In this document: positions 1-12,600 of the stretch, piece after piece
Layout: each line of letters opens with the position of its first letter
Position numbering within the stretch: position 1 is the stretch's first letter
From: Siphonodentalium dalli
Taxonomy: Eukaryota > Mollusca > Scaphopoda > Gadilida > Siphonodentaliidae
NCBI GenBank assembly: GCA_032622095.1
Contig: CP136061.1
Span: forward strand, 93,681,345 to 93,745,344
Direction: 5' to 3'
DNA length: 64,000 nucleotides
Made by a program: the position numbers and the translations under genes
The notes under the pieces: model-generated
The model's database searches: none
What the model was told of the DNA's origin: nothing
Seen by the model: the letters and a program-made list of their open reading frames with translations, nothing else

Positions 1-182
1 TAATCATAAATCACAGCAGTGTTATTTAAGAACGTAATCGAGATGTAACCAAACAGAATAAACCATGTGGCTTTTAAGGATGTCCATTTCGATATCTTTC
101 AGAATTATGTTATAATTGTAGAACTGAAAAGCTTTCTTTTCTCGCAAAATGCTACAATTATCTTCGTTTATCATTCCCTTTC

Positions 183-436
183 AAGCCTTGAAATAGTGTG
201 TCTGTCATTTGCAGAATGAGGTCCCCAGAGGGTGAATTTAGTGATGCTACCCCGCATAGTGGGCTAGCATCACCAAATTCACCCTCTGGGAACCTCATTC
301 TGCTGAGGTGTAAGCAGAATGAGGTCCCCAGAGGGTGAATTTGGTGATGCTAGCCCACTATGCGGGATAGCGTCACTAAATTTACCATCTGGGAACCTCA
401 TTCTGCAAATATCTGACACACTATATCCAAACTTGA
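183..436. mobile_element. hAT-like palindromic MITE (family 1)
   Basis: Two nested palindromes of GCAGAATGAGGT..CCCAGAGGGTGAATTT back to back, with CAAGCCTTG-type ends. No clear target duplication is left here. Confidence 0.75.
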
Positions 437-495
437 ACATTTTATGCACACTTTTTGTCAATTTGATATAAATATATATCTTTTTGTTGTTGAAG

Positions 496-616
496 GAAGC
501 ATCTGCAGACAGTATGGGATAAAGCTGTACATTTTATAGAATTAAACGAATCCCGAATCAGACTCGAGTCACAGATCATAGAAGGGGAGGACTTCTTAGT
601 GTGGAGGTGGATACAT
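496..616 (+). CDS. LEMD3: LEMD3 exon a (winged-helix end)
   Basis: Reads HLQTVWDKAVHF...EGEDFLVWRW and ends in a GTAAGT donor at 617, phase 0. The acceptor is either the AG at 494-495 or the AG at 507-508. A shortened copy of its last 16 bases recurs at 671-686 in the intron. Confidence 0.82.
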
Positions 617-3600
617 GTAAGTAAACATTAAAGTCATTTGAAACACTCTCTTATTGCTCACTATCTTATTGTGGAGGTGGATACATGCAAGTGTAACCCG
701 GGGGTGGGTTGTCCACTTCTGGGCTACTTTATATATAAAGTTGAATAGCTCAACTTGACGAATGCTGTTCAGATCAGATATAAACTGATCATCAGAGTCC
801 GCAATGATGAGCGGAGATTCAATAAGTTAATTTTAAATTAATCCTTTATTCTGGATCAACACTGACAATGTGCAAGCCTTGAAATAGGGTGTCTGTCATT
901 TGCAGAATGAGGTCCCCAGAGGGTGAATTTAGTGATGCTACCCCACATAGCGGGCTAGCATCACCAAATTCACCCTCTGGAACCTCATTCTGCTGAGTTG
1001 TAAGCAGAATGAGGTCCCCAGAGGATGAATTTGGTGATGCTAGCCCGCTATGCGGGGTAGCATCACTAAATTCACCCTCTGGGGACCTCATTCTGCAAAT
1101 GACAGACACCCTATTTCAAGACTTGACAATGTGAAAATTTGAAGTTAGATGGTAGTAATGTGCGGTTTTGAAATTTCATTTCGGTTTTGATTTCAGTATG
1201 GTTTTACTCAATACACCAATGATTATATGCTTAGAGAATGTATGGCATAATAATTCCAGCTATTTTTCAGTGTTTTCCATAGTCTATGTGGCAGTATGTG
1301 CCATTATCGCTCATATGATACCAAAATATTCCAAATTAAAACTGCTATAGTGGTTGCAAATAGCAGCCAGCAAAAGTGCATGCAAACCACACGTCTTGGA
1401 AAAGCTAACAGAGGTGTTGGTTAATTGAAACCGGATTTTATAGAATATATCGGTTGTGGTTTGATTTTGAAAGAAAACCGAGAAACCGTAAAAACTGCAC
1501 ATCACTATTACATGGGTCATATGAATGATTTCATTCTAATTGCCAGCTAACCTTGACTTTTGACTCACTCTAGCATCAAATCGAAGACGAAGGAATAATT
1601 ATACTAGTAATATAATATTCCAAATTCCACTCTCAAATAGTCTTTCAATAGTAAATATAAGATCCTAATAAGATCTAGAAATACGGAGATCCTTACTCTT
1701 AGGTGCCTAATAATCGTGATGGCCTAATAATGCTGAAGGGGTCACTCTCACCAAAAAAAGTGCTGAAGTGTACACATGGTTTGGAAAATGTGCCGAAGGG
1801 TACACAGGGTTTGTGATCGGCACTAACACCGTTTCTAAAGCTGTATTTCTGAAAGTCTGATGCCCATTAGCAGTTTGTTTTCTGTTTATTTTAATGTTCA
1901 TTGGAACGCAAACAATCATTCTCTAACAGAATTCATAGCAGATACAAATACTAAACGTGATTTAAAACGAGATTTCAAAACCTGTGTACCCTTCAGCACA
2001 TTTTAAAATCATGTGTACTCTTCAGCACTTTTTAGCTCAACTTACTTTTGTAAGTTTGAGCTATTGCCATGGTTTGGCGTCCGTCGTCCGTGTGTCCGTG
2101 TGTCCGTCAACAATTTCCTTTGGCGCGGGCTACAGGTTGTACCTTTGGTCTGATCTTCATGAAATTTGTCATGAATGTTGACATTGACATGTAGATGGGA
2201 ACGAGTCATTTTGGGGTCATTCGGCCAAAAAACTTGGCCGCTGGCAGCCATCTTGGATTTCAAGATTCAATCCATTGGCGCGGCCTACAGGTCGTACTGT
2301 TCATCTGATCATCATGAAATTTGTCATTGATGTTAATAATGACATGTAGATGGGAACGAGTGATTTTGGGGTCGTTCGGCCAAAAAACATGGCTGCCAGC
2401 AGCCATCTTGGATTTTACTCTTTGCATGACTAAATCCTTTGGCGTGGGCTACAGGTCGTTGTTTTGGTCGGAAGTTTATGAAATTTGTCATGGATGTTAA
2501 CACTGTCATGTAGATGGGAACGAGTGATTTTGGAGTTGTTCGGCCAAAAACATGGCCGCCAGCAGCCATCTTGGATTTTACTCTTTGCATGACTAAATCC
2601 TTTGGCGTGGGCTACAGGTTGTACCTTTGGTCTAATCTTTATGAAATTTGTCATGAATGTTGACATTGACATGTAGATGGGAACGAATCATTGTGGGGTC
2701 ATTCGGTCAAAAAACATGGCCGCTGGTGGCCATCTTAGATTTCAAAATTCAATCCATTGGCGCGGGCTACATGTGGTACTGTTCGTCTGATCATCATGAA
2801 ATTTGTCATGGATGTTAATATTGACATGTAGATGGGAACGAGTCATTTTGGGGTTGTTCGGCCAATAAACATGGCCACCAGCAACCATCTTGGATTTTAC
2901 TCTTTGCATGACTAAATCCTTTGGCGCGGGCTACAGGTCGTAGCTTCGATCGGAACATCATGAAATTTGTCATGGATGTTAACAATGACATGTAGATGGG
3001 AACGAGTGATTTTGGGGTCATTCGGCCGAAAAACATGGCCGTCAGCAGCCATCTTGGATTTTACTCTTTGCATGACTAAATCCTTTGGCCCGGGCTGCAG
3101 GTCGTACCTTTGGTCTGATCTTTATGAAATTTGTCATGAATGTTGACATTGACATGTAGATGGGAACGAGTCATTTAGGGGTCATTCGGCCAAAAAACAT
3201 GGCCGCTGGCAGCCATCTTGGATTTCAAGATTCAATCCATTGGCGCGGGCTACAGATCGTACTGTTCGCCTGATCATCATGAAATTTGTCATTGATGTTA
3301 ATAATGACATGTAGATGGGAACGAATGATTTTGGTGTTGTCCGGCCAAAAAACATGGCCGCCAGCAGCCATCTTGGATTTTACTCTTTGCATGACTAAAT
3401 CCTTTGGCGCGGGCTACAGGTTGTACCTTTGGTCTAATCTTTATGAAATTTTTCATGAATGTTGACATTGACATGTAGATGGGAACGAATCATTGTGGGG
3501 TCATTCGGCCAAAAAACATGGCCGCTGGCGGCCATCTTATATTTCAAAATTCAATCCATTGGCGCGGGCTACAGGTCGTACTGTTCGTCTGATCATCATG

Positions 3601-6600
3601 AAATTTGTCATGGATGTTAATATTGACATGTAGATGGGAACGAGTCATTTTGGGGTCGTTCGGCCAATAAACATGGCCGCCAGCAGCCATCTTGGATTTT
3701 ACTCTTTGCATGACTAAATCCTTTGGCGCGGGCTACAGGTCGTAGCTTTGGTCTGATCTTTATGAGATTTGGCATGGATGTTAACACTGACATGTAGATG
3801 GGAACGAGTAATTTTGGGGTCATTCGGTCTAGAAACATGGCCGCCAGCAGCCATCTTGGATTTTACTCTTTGCATGACTAAATCCTTTGGTGCGGGCTAC
3901 AGGTCGTAGCTTTGGTCAGATGGTCATGAAATTTGTCATGAATTATAACAATGACATGTAGATGGGAACGAGTCGTTTTGGGGTCATTCGGTCAAAAAAC
4001 ATGGCCACCGGCATTTTACTCTTTGCATGACTAAATCCTTTGGCGTGGGCTACAGGTCATACCTTTGGTCTGATCTTTATTAAATTTGTCATGGATGTTA
4101 ACACTGACATGTAGATGGGAAAGAGTGATTTTGGAGTCGTTCGGCCAAAAAACATGGCCGCCAGCAGCCATCTTGGATTTTACTCTTTGCATGACTAAAT
4201 CCTTTGGCACGGGCTACAGGTTGTACCTTTGGTCTAATCTTTATGAAATTTGTCATGAATGTTGACATTGACATGCAGATGGGAACGAATCATTGTGGGG
4301 TCATTCGGCCAAAAAACATGGCTGCCAGCGGCCATCTTGGATTTCAAAATTCAATCCATTGGCGCGGTCTACAGGTCGTACTGTTCGTCTGATCATCATG
4401 AAATTTGTAGGTCGTAGCTTTGGTCAGATCTTCATAAAATTTGTCATGGATGTTAACAATTATACGTAGATGGGAACGAGTCCTTTTGGGGTCAATTGGC
4501 CAAAAAAAATGGCCACCAGCAGCCATCTTGTATTTTACTCTTTGCATCACTAAATCCTTTGGCGCAGGTTAGACATTTCAATTAGCACCTTTCCTATTCC
4601 TCCATTTACTGTCAACCATTAAATAATTCCCCTACCTAAGTTGAGTTACAGTGTCATTGACACTTTCATTTTGGTGAGAGTGAACCCTTCAGCCCTAATA
4701 ATAGTGATGGTGGGGATTTAGGCTGAAATTAATAATAGTGATGGCAATTTCAATCTATGTCTCAATGCCAAATAATGGTGATTGTTGGGAATTTTCTAAT
4801 CGTGCTGGCACTATTATTAGACACCTGAGAGTACTAACCAAAAACATTCTGGCCCCAGTTAGAAGTAATAACTATATCACATATTACATTATAGTAACTG
4901 TCAATGTCGCCATTTATACTAAATTTGCATACTTTCTCAATAATATCATGCCACATAATAATAATTTTCGTTATCTTTCAGTGTTTGCCAAATGGTGGGA
5001 AAGTTTGGCAAGGACAAGGTAATATTATCTGACATTTATCCATTACTTTCAGGCCTGATAGTATGATGCCTGTCATTTGCAGAATGAGGTTCCCAGAGGG
5101 TGAATTTATTGATTCTATCCCAAACAGTGGGCTAGCATCACTAAATTCACCCACTGGTCGCCTCATCCACTATGAGAGACATAGATTCAGATTGATGTTC
5201 CCAAATGGTGATTATTGTGATGTACACCCATTGGGAAGCTCGATTATGCATTGTGTCGTCTGCCAATTTGGGGATATAGAGAAACTAAACTAAACAAGAA
5301 ATAGAATCTATGTGAAGAAGTTTCTATTGAAATTTGATAATAAAGAGATTTTCCACAGAAAATGAGGCCTAAGCACATTGAGGTCCCCAGAGGGCAAATT
5401 TGGTGATGATAGCATCACTAAATTCACCCTCTGGGGACCTCATCCTGCTAATGACAGACACACTATATGCAGACTTGATTACTTTCGATAGGGCTTAAAA
5501 ATGTGGTCCTGATTTGTTTATCTGATTGATCGTGCTACATTAGGGTTGTATTGATACACTTGGTCATGATACGATATGTCAGGGTTTCCGCCAGGGGGAA
5601 ATTAATAAGGTCGTATTGGGGAAACACAAAACGGAACGACCATGGTTCGGCCCGTCGGGCGAAAATTTTGTTATTTGACACTGAAAAGTAGCAAGTTCCT
5701 TGCACCTAAGAGTCCCACAAAGCAACCCAAAGCTACGTTGATATTATGGAAGTCAATCATGTCTGTGGGTGCTTTAATTATGTTGATGGTGTCCAGATAA
5801 TCAATCAATTAGTTACGCACGTAAGACTGCCATCTGATTGAAGACTATATATTAATGAACAAGCTACGAGTTAGTGTTTACAAATTTATACAATAAGATT
5901 CCGACAGCTATAATGAATCTGAACACTACAAAGCATCTATGCATTGACCAATAATAGATAGCAAGGAGAATTGAATAAAGTATTTCCTAGAATTTCGAGC
6001 ACCTTCTGTGAAAATGAAACTGACAGCTAGGATATACGCTGTCAATCGTAAAACTATTTGTGCGCTGTGACATCATACTGCAGGGTTTGTCTGCAGGAGA
6101 TATTTATAGCGGCGGAATACGAATGGTAGCGACATCTTTCACTCGGAATGCGTAGCTTGTTCAATAGTCTCTATTAGTCCATAAACTGACAACCGCAATT
6201 GCTTATTATGCATATATTGCCATGCATAGTCAACAAAATCCCTAAGTGATTCATTTCACAATAATACGGAACCTGTCCCGAAATCAGTCTTCATAGTGGA
6301 AATTCATAGTGACAAGTTAACAGCACCATTCATTTGATCCATATTACATACATGGAGGATAAAGACAAACACATACCCCCTCCCCAATATGGAGATAGAG
6401 TCAAAGTACGGTAAATAGTAGTTGCGTTGTCCCGCCTGGGTTCCCAAGCCCAATCAACGATGTACATGTTCACATTTCCCGCCAAAATTAGAGTTTATAA
6501 CACGCTGGCTAAAACTCTGTTCCATACCTCATGGACTCTGCAGAGGGACCCATTAATTATGTACCGTACGATAGCATGGGATGTCGGAGAAGGAGTAGTT

Positions 6601-9600
6601 TCATCCATGAAAATCCCGTGCATAAAAATGTCCCGACTAAGAAATTTGGCATTCTTTGATCAAATTATGTACCGGTAATCATAGGATATCACAGGATTTT
6701 CGAGCATGAGTACTCAGCAGTCTGGCATTCTTTGATGTTACCGCGACATGTATTACGCTGTATCTAACGTCGCTATTTGACCCGCATTTCACCAGTATTC
6801 TGTTTAACCCCCGAACTCCCGTTGCAACCTTATTTTTTTTTTACGACATATTGCGACTGACATTTGGTATATGTATGCATGTATGAACCAAACAGATAAT
6901 CTGCGAGGGGAATGAGGCCGTTCTACGGACGCTGAGCTGTACTAACGGAAACCCTGGATATGTATCATGATACATGATCAACGATACGTATGACGGTACA
7001 TTAAATAAATGTAATCAAATGATTTGCTACCTGAATTATCAGAACCAACATGTTTATAACTGGAGATAGAGTTCATTTTTAACTGAAGTGCAGTTTAATA
7101 TTTTATAGTAAGATGAGTCACATACGCATGAAAAACATGTAAACTCTTTTACACATGCCCATATTTAGAAATTACTATTTCCTGCATCATGATACACATG
7201 ACATGAATACGATCATTTGAAAGTGTATCGCGATATATTGAATTCAGGCTTGATAGTACTTGCTTGAATCAGATGTTGTTTTGTGAAATATTTTATCATA
7301 AAAAAATTATATTTGTGCCGCCAGTTAGGTTAGAGTAAATCTGGTTTTGTTTATTAATACACCAGATTGAGCATATGAGATTTTACTTCTAACTCCGTCT
7401 AAGATGTCACATTTGTTTATGTTTTGACAACTGGTTGGAAGAGGGATGCCAGAACAGGCATAACAATAATCATCTAAATGATCTAATAGTAATAATTTCT
7501 CTTATTTTCAGCATTTGGAGAGCATGACGAAGGATTTGCCTCGACGCCCAAGTATTGTCCTTATCCAACTCTGAAGATTCGAAACATGTTCAATGCAGAT
7601 GTGTGAGTAGATGCACAGTGTGGTTCTAATGCGGATATTAATGATTCCCATCTCAGAATAATTACTTTACTTCTTTCTCTCTCATGAAAATCCTGCTTCA
7701 TTTCCTCTAAAACATTAAAGATTCATTCAGTTTGTAAGAGTATTATAAGGTCTATTTTGGAGCGCAAACCACTATGTGGCTTTAATCAATGATATTAGTA
7801 TCCATCGCTTAATTAACACTATTTCTGATTGGGCACAAGCGGTCACATGATAATCTGGGAAAAATCTTATTAGGACTCCCGAAAATCCTATTGGACTCCC
7901 GAGTGTTCATTTTGACTTTTTTTTATCAGGACTCTGTGATGTCATGAAGTAACTCTATTTGGCAAATGAATCGGTGAAATTGTGATGCGATGTGCGTGCA
8001 ATAATCTGGTGGATTCAGCAGACGTTTCACTTCCGCATTGAGTTCTTTTTTCACTTCCGTGTTTACTGTTCCAAATCGTGCTTTCTGATGATCAAATACA
8101 GGCTTTTATAGAGAATCAAGTGCCGACTAATTCCAAAAATAACCCCAAAAGTTTTATTCCCAAAATTTGGATAAACATACAGATGGATAATAAAAATGTC
8201 ATTATACAATATTGTGTACAGTATGTGTTTTTCTTGAACTCGTCCAGGTTGTGGTGAAAAGTAATATTGGGACTTGACACTTCGTGTCTCATCCAATATG
8301 ACTTTTCACCACAACCTGGACTCGTACAAGAAAAACACATACTTTACACAAATTTTGTATTGTAACTTTATAATATTGAAATTAAATATCCTTCAGCCCA
8401 CATGTTTTGTTTAACCTTTTCTTTACTAAATACGCATTGACGAGTAGTTCCCATCGGAAAAGTTCAACAAATAGTAAAAGAATATGAATCCTTCTGCCAT
8501 CTGCTAACGTGTGCCAAACATCCCTACAAATGGTAATAATAACCACTTGATTTTAGAGTTATCCATCTTTATCTGCAAGACCGTTCGTTTGACCTCAATC
8601 TTCCTCGTGCTTGTGGCCCAAAAACAATAGAAATAATAAACTTCAAAAATCAATATCTGATCACTCTGAGCTTTGATGGGTAGGTTCTTCGACTCGAATC
8701 AAATATTTATTACCCCCGAAGCCAAAGAAATAGTAATTTAGGAGCGTCTGATCGGATTGAGTACCTTTAATATATTCACTTTTGTTATCTTTGCTGATAA
8801 TATACAGTTTATCACTTTCTATACTGAATGGATTCTCCCATTTTTCCAGTATACATTGGAAAGGTCTATTATATATTTGGAGGGGTGTTCAGATAATTAG
8901 CAGACAGAAAAACCGATAATACAAGAGTAGAAGGTTTCCTATTCATTGGGGGGGGAATGTTCAAATAATTAGTTCACGTTATGGTCGTTTGTTGAAAGTA
9001 TTTTCTGAAAATTCCTAAGAGAACTACTCATCAAGGAATAATCAGTAATGTAAGGGTTAAAATAACCAGCTGGTTATAATTTGGTAGGAACTATTATTTC
9101 AGTGAAGAAGAAGATAATTGGGAAATCAACGTGAAAGATGCAATACTAGATAAAACTGGAAGCAACGATATTCTTCATATCTACGTTGACAAGAATTCAT
9201 CCGAGGTAAGTATTATAAAACTGGCGGCAATGGTGTTCTTCACCAGGCCTGGATATAGTGTGTCTGACATTTACAGAATGAGCTCCCCCAGAGGGTGAAT
9301 ATAGTGATGCTATCCCACAGCTAGCATCACCAAATTCACCCTCTGGGAACCTCATTCTGCTTAGGCCTCATCTTCTGGGAAGTATCTTATAGTCTCAAAT
9401 TAACACTGATTTTAGTAACTTTTTAGTCAACTTTACTTTGTAAAGTTTGAGCTATTGCCATGGCTTGGTATCCATCGTCTGTGTGTGTGTGCGTCCATCA
9501 ACAATACCCTTTAGCACAGGCTACAGTTCGTACCTGTGGTCGGATCATTATGAAATTGACATAGAGATTGGAACGAATCATTTTGGGGTCATTCAGCAAA

Positions 9601-12600
9601 ATGACATGGCTGCCAGTGGCCATCTTGGATTTCAAAATTCAATCCATTAGGTCGTACTGTTCGTCTGATCCTCATGAAATTTGTCATGGATGTTATTATA
9701 GGCATTCAGATGGGAACGAGTCATTTTGGGGTCATTCTGCCATAAAACATGGCCGCTGGCAGCCATCTTGGATTTTACTCTTTGCATGACTAAATCCTTT
9801 GGTTTGGGTGACAGGTTGTACCTTTGGTGGGATCATTATATATGTCATGGCTTTGACATTGACAGGTAGATTGGAACGAGTCATTTTGGTATATTTACAT
9901 ACCCCTAATATCTCTTCCGATTTCCCCATAGCGTTACGGTAGACACGCCCCCTTATTCAATGCGTTCATAAACCTATGAACGTAACGTGACGTCACTTCC
10001 AATGTCATTCATAGGTTTATGAACACATTGGTCCCGGAAATCACCGGGGATTGTCGGACATTTCCGACATACATATTGGCTTGAGTATGTAGTCAGCCAA
10101 TACGCCAAGGATTTGATAGCAAACAATATGTAATCGAGGTTCGAAAGATCACGATTGGATGGCTAGTGGCATCTAATCGCGAGCACGGGTGGCACGAGAT
10201 GTTCGATTGACTATCATAATGTTGGTTATCATATAATCCCATATCCCATAATATGTCAAATATAGCGAATTATCGAAATATGAAATACAACGAAAAAGCG
10301 AAATATGAAAATACAGCGAAATAGTACGAAAAATCGAAATAGGAAAATACAAAGAAATAGCGAAATATAGAAATAGGAAATTATTTTTATAAACGAAATA
10401 ACGGAGATATTTGAAAAGGTGTTTTTGACGAAATAACGGACATATTTGGAGAAGTGTTTTAAAGAGCGTAAGTATATAAATATAAATAATAAACGGCGGT
10501 CATGGGTTTTTGATGAACTGTTTTGGTCGGGGTTCATGCAGTTTGCTGAATTTTTCTCGCGGTCAAAATCCCATGACCACATTGAAACCGCCGTTCATTT
10601 CTTATGTCATTCGGCAAAAAAACATGGCCACCAGTGGCCATCATAGATTTCAAAATTCCATCCATTAACACGGGCTACAGGTCCAAGTGTTCATCTGATC
10701 ATCATGAAATTTAATATTAATATTGACATGTAGTCATTTTGGGTTCCATATAATATGGTTGCTGGCAGCCATCTTATTTTTACTCTTTTGATGGCTAAAT
10801 CCTTTGGAACAGGCTTCAAGTCGTACTTTTGGTCGGATCATTATGAAAATTGTCATTATACCCCCCGCAACGAAGTTAGGGGGGGTATACTGGAGTCAGC
10901 TTGTCGTGCCGTCCATCCGTCCGTCGTCCGTCCGTGGACACATATTTGTCCGGAGTTTTTCTCAGTCGTTTTTTGATCAATTTCCGTGAAACTTGGCACA
11001 GACATCAACCACCATGGGAACCTGTGATTATGACGTCTGTCGGACTTTTTTTGCTGGAGTTATCCCCCCTTTTTCGACTTAGAAATTTTTCGCAACATGT
11101 ATACTTTTGTCCGAGCTTTTATTCCTACATTTTTCGGTCAATTTTTTAAAAACGTGGCACAGATATTTAGTACCATGGGAACTTGTGCACCTGCGATTAT
11201 GACGTCTGTCCGACATTTTTTGGTGGAGTTATCCCCCTTTTTCGACTTAGAAACTTTTTTTGCAACATGCATAATTTTGTCCGAGCTTTTATTCCTACAT
11301 TTTTCGGTCAATGTTTTTTAATCTTGGCACTGATATTTAGTACCATGGGAACCTGTGCACCTACGATTATGACGTCTGTCCGACATATTTTGTGTGGAGT
11401 TATTGACCTTTTTCGACTTAGAATTTTTTCCGCAACATACATAATTTTGTCCAAGCTTTTATTCTTACATTTTTTGGTCAATAGGTTTAAGATTAAGGTT
11501 ATGGTTGTACACCTGCAATGGGAACTGTTATTTTATTATTTTAACTAAATGTTTACTGACATGTGAAACATCTTAGTATTTTAAAAACAGGGGGTATCCG
11601 TAGTCCCATTGGGACAGTCACACCTCTAGTTTTAATATGCTTCACAAATGATTTTTTTTTCAAAGTTCTTCCACCAAACACCATAGAGGGAGTGATGAAC
11701 TGACACATTGTGAAACCTATGAGTTGTAATATTCAGTGTGAGGTTTGGTAATTTCAAAATCACAACAACCAGATTAACAATTGAGGTCCGGACAACTGAC
11801 AATGCTTTCATAGCTGCCAGTAATCAGACTCAGTTGTCAACATTCTTTCAGTTTGGATCAATACTGATGTAAATTGTTTTTATAACGCCCTAATAATGGA
11901 GTATTGTGTGCAATTACAGTTGACAGTTGTAAACCAAGTAATTATCATGAATTATTTGGGGCATTTGGCGATTTTCATCAGTAAACTTTGAAATGTTTAG
12001 GGTGACTTGCACTTCGCCCGACTGCAAAAATAAGGCGAAGTGGATGGCGCAAGGGCGACTTCTTCACCCACCCGGCATGAAGGGTTGTTTGTTTGTCTTT
12101 AAGTGTTATTTTCATTGCAGGATTGTGTATCTTAAAGGCCCACTTAACATTTGAATGCCCAGATCACATTATACACAACATATTCCATATGATATACCAT
12201 TTGGAAGAGGATCCAAAAATATATATATTCCATCAGAATACGGAACATCTAGGAGTGTTCCACCAAGTGATAGAGGTTCTCAGATTCATTCCATGACTTC
12301 GCCCATTGTCAACCCAGAATGCATCAGAATCAAAACTAAGAGATAGAGTTATTCCCCCTCCATTGAGAATAATATACTTTAGAGTACAGACTGGATCAAA
12401 ATTAAGCACATAACACACGTCGGTACCTCGACAAAAATAACATGTTTCCAGTTCAATCAACCAGATCAGTTGATAATACAATGTTTTGGAGCTTCCTCTT
12501 TCAAATGGTATATAATATGGAATATGTTATATGTAATGTGATCTGGTGGTTCGAAAATTAGGTGGGTCTTTAATAAATGTGACAGGTGATGTATCTGGAC

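Noticed and set aside
279-1109. Recurrent short peptides such as [12 protein letters not shown] in several places
   Set aside because: They are translations of the palindromic family 1 MITE and occur on both strands because the repeat is self-complementary.
2042-4550. Many 60-85 codon open frames with similar proteins
   Set aside because: They are frames through the 160-bp tandem array; they share repeat sequence, not conserved coding, and have no codon-level constraint that I can see.
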